From the NCBI RefSeq assembly GCF_017695965.1, contig NZ_JAAORM010000001.1:62001-126000 (forward strand): a DNA stretch of 64,000 nt. Direction: 5' to 3'. This document shows positions 63,113 through 64,000 of this stretch, one piece after another. Within the stretch, counting starts at the first letter, position 1; every line of letters starts with the position of its first letter. The notes under the pieces were generated by a model. That model was not told where the DNA came from. It saw nothing but the letters and a program-made list of their open reading frames with translations, and did not search any database. The stretch comes from Prochlorococcus marinus CUG1416. Lineage in GTDB: Bacteria > Cyanobacteriota > Cyanobacteriia > PCC-6307 > Cyanobiaceae. The position numbers and the translations under genes were made by a program.

Positions 63113-63989
63113 AATTAAAATTTCTGAGTTTTTTGCTTATTACCTTTTGTCCTTCTAATACAACTTTTGATCCATCTCCTAACAAAATTTTTAGAACTGC
63201 TCCTGGTACTGGTAGTAAATTAGGTCTATTAAGGCATTTACCTAAAGTCTTAGAAAAATCCTTCATTAATACTGGGTTTGGTGCAACAGCGTTAAATACG
63301 CCTGAATACTTTTTATCAACTAATGATTTAGTTATTAAGGCACATAAATCCCTTCGATGAATCCAACTCATCCATTGCATACCATCTCCAATTGGCCCAC
63401 CTAATCCAATTTTAAATACAGGAAGCATTTTTCCTAAGGCACCTCCATCTGCTTCCAGAACAATTCCAATTCTAAAAATAACTAACCTTGAGAAAAATGG
63501 TTTTTCAGCAGCAACTGCTTCCCATCGTTTGCAAAGATTAGCTAAAAAGTCTTTCCCTCCAATACTATTTTCAGTGAATTCATCCGACAAACTTGTCCCG
63601 TAATAACCAATTGCTGATCCATTTATAATAACTTTTGGATTGATTTTGAAATTTTTAAGTGTCTCCATCATAAATTGCGTGGTATTAATTCTACTATTTT
63701 CAATTTCCTGTTTTTGTGAATAAGTCCATTTCTTTTCGGCTATGGGCTCTCCCATTAAGTTAATAATTCCATCTGTCTCTCTTAAAATACTTAGAAGATT
63801 TTCATTATTCCAGTTTTGTTTTTTTGATAAATCTATTTGAACAAATTTAAATTTATTGAAATCTAAATCAAGCTTTAATTTATTTATAGGTTTTCTACTT
63901 ACAATGTATATCTCGTGATTTTCATTAAGTAATGTTGGGACTAATTCTTTACCAACAAATCCAGTACAGCCAAGTAGTAAAAGACGCAT
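63063..63989 (-). CDS. TIGR01777-family NAD-dependent epimerase/SulA-like protein
   Basis: The 308-residue extended-SDR protein has the nucleotide loop LLLGCTGFVGKELV, the INLMGEPIAEKKW block typical of TIGR01777, GSAIGYYG (Tyr at the catalytic position), WMSWIHRRDLC, and a DUF1731 C-terminus. In plants a relative (GC1/SulA) affects plastid division; the activity is unknown. It is complete within the window and overlaps the upstream-facing two-TM gene by 50 bases. Confidence 0.9.
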   Translation of the reverse strand: MRLLLLGCTGFVGKELVPTLLNENHEIYIVSRKPINKLKLDLDFNKFKFVQIDLSKKQNWNNENLLSILRETDGIINLMGEPIAEKKWTYSQKQEIENSRINTTQFMMETLKNFKINPKVIINGSAIGYYGTSLSDEFTENSIGGKDFLANLCKRWEAVAAEKPFFSRLVIFRIGIVLEADGGALGKMLPVFKIGLGGPIGDGMQWMSWIHRRDLCALITKSLVDKKYSGVFNAVAPNPVLMKDFSKTLGKCLNRPNLLPVPGAVLKILLGDGSKVVLEGQKVISKKLRNFNFKYPLLEKAISASTKN

Positions 63990-64000
63990 ATTTTATAGAT

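Overview
The window is chromosomal DNA from a marine picocyanobacterium, most likely a high-light-adapted Prochlorococcus. The evidence is a very AT-rich sequence with near-zero intergenic spacing, a split and permuted tmRNA whose tag reads ANKIVSFSRQTAPVAA, two Hli (high-light-inducible) proteins, PsbX next to Ycf66, CRR7, CrtQ, a sufBCDS operon without sufR beside it, and many cyanobacteria-only conserved proteins. The strain cannot be fixed from sequence alone. I see no prophage, IS element, CRISPR array or rRNA; this is ordinary backbone with a fringe of micro-genes.

Layout: 1-3.4 kb has the end of an aldo/keto reductase, the two-piece tmRNA on the minus strand, an RlmL-like rRNA methyltransferase and small membrane proteins. 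3.4-10 kb has a LigD-phosphoesterase-like protein, Smc, a double PRC-barrel protein, an LpxB-like protein and tRNA-Leu. 10-16.8 kb has accC, ycf19, psbX, ycf66, hli, an ABC exporter-like half transporter, a HIT protein and peptide deformylase. 16.8-25.5 kb has an S9 peptidase, the sufBCDS Fe-S assembly operon and DUF4912. 25.5-31 kb has pgm, an octanucleotide repeat, rarA, a phosphopantetheinyl transferase, bcp, coaX and cysH. 31-36.7 kb has NDH-2 and an ion-transport cluster (SLC13/RCK carrier, KtrB, KtrA), then a ribbon-helix-helix regulator facing a candidate operator. 36.7-43 kb has small hypotheticals (one Nif11-like), an ABC-F protein, an HhoA-type protease, DUF2973, a second Hli and a YihY protein. 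43-51.8 kb has a radical SAM/TolC/inositol-phosphatase operon, DUF3120-nadB, a VKOR-thioredoxin fusion, rimO and a PetL-like micro-gene. 51.8-64 kb has DUF4346, a FemAB-like protein, a RibD-C reductase coupled to a tandem PTPS protein, aroK, crr7, a GST, ycf33-rbfA-hemD, crtQ, an A-type Fe-S carrier, a TPR protein, a second LpxB-like protein and a TIGR01777 epimerase.

Functional themes: Fe-S cluster biogenesis (SufBCDS plus a distant A-type carrier) serves the Fe-S enzymes nearby (RimO, the DUF512 radical SAM protein). Sulfur enters through CysH. Redox and photosynthesis support comes from NDH-2, CRR7, VKOR, Hli proteins, CrtQ, HemD, PsbX and possibly PetL. Ion balance is handled by the SLC13-Ktr cluster. 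Gene packing is extreme: many convergent pairs overlap at their stop codons and two divergent pairs have touching start codons.

The items most worth a second look are the tRNA-Leu with anticodon AAG, a twin-CX3C micro-ORF interrupted by an in-frame stop, the Nif11-like peptide that ends just after a GG motif and overlaps an antisense membrane micro-gene, the RHH regulator with a 53-bp repeat-rich operator candidate, the tandem PTPS protein whose first half lacks a catalytic histidine, and the (GATTTTTT)n tract directly before rarA.
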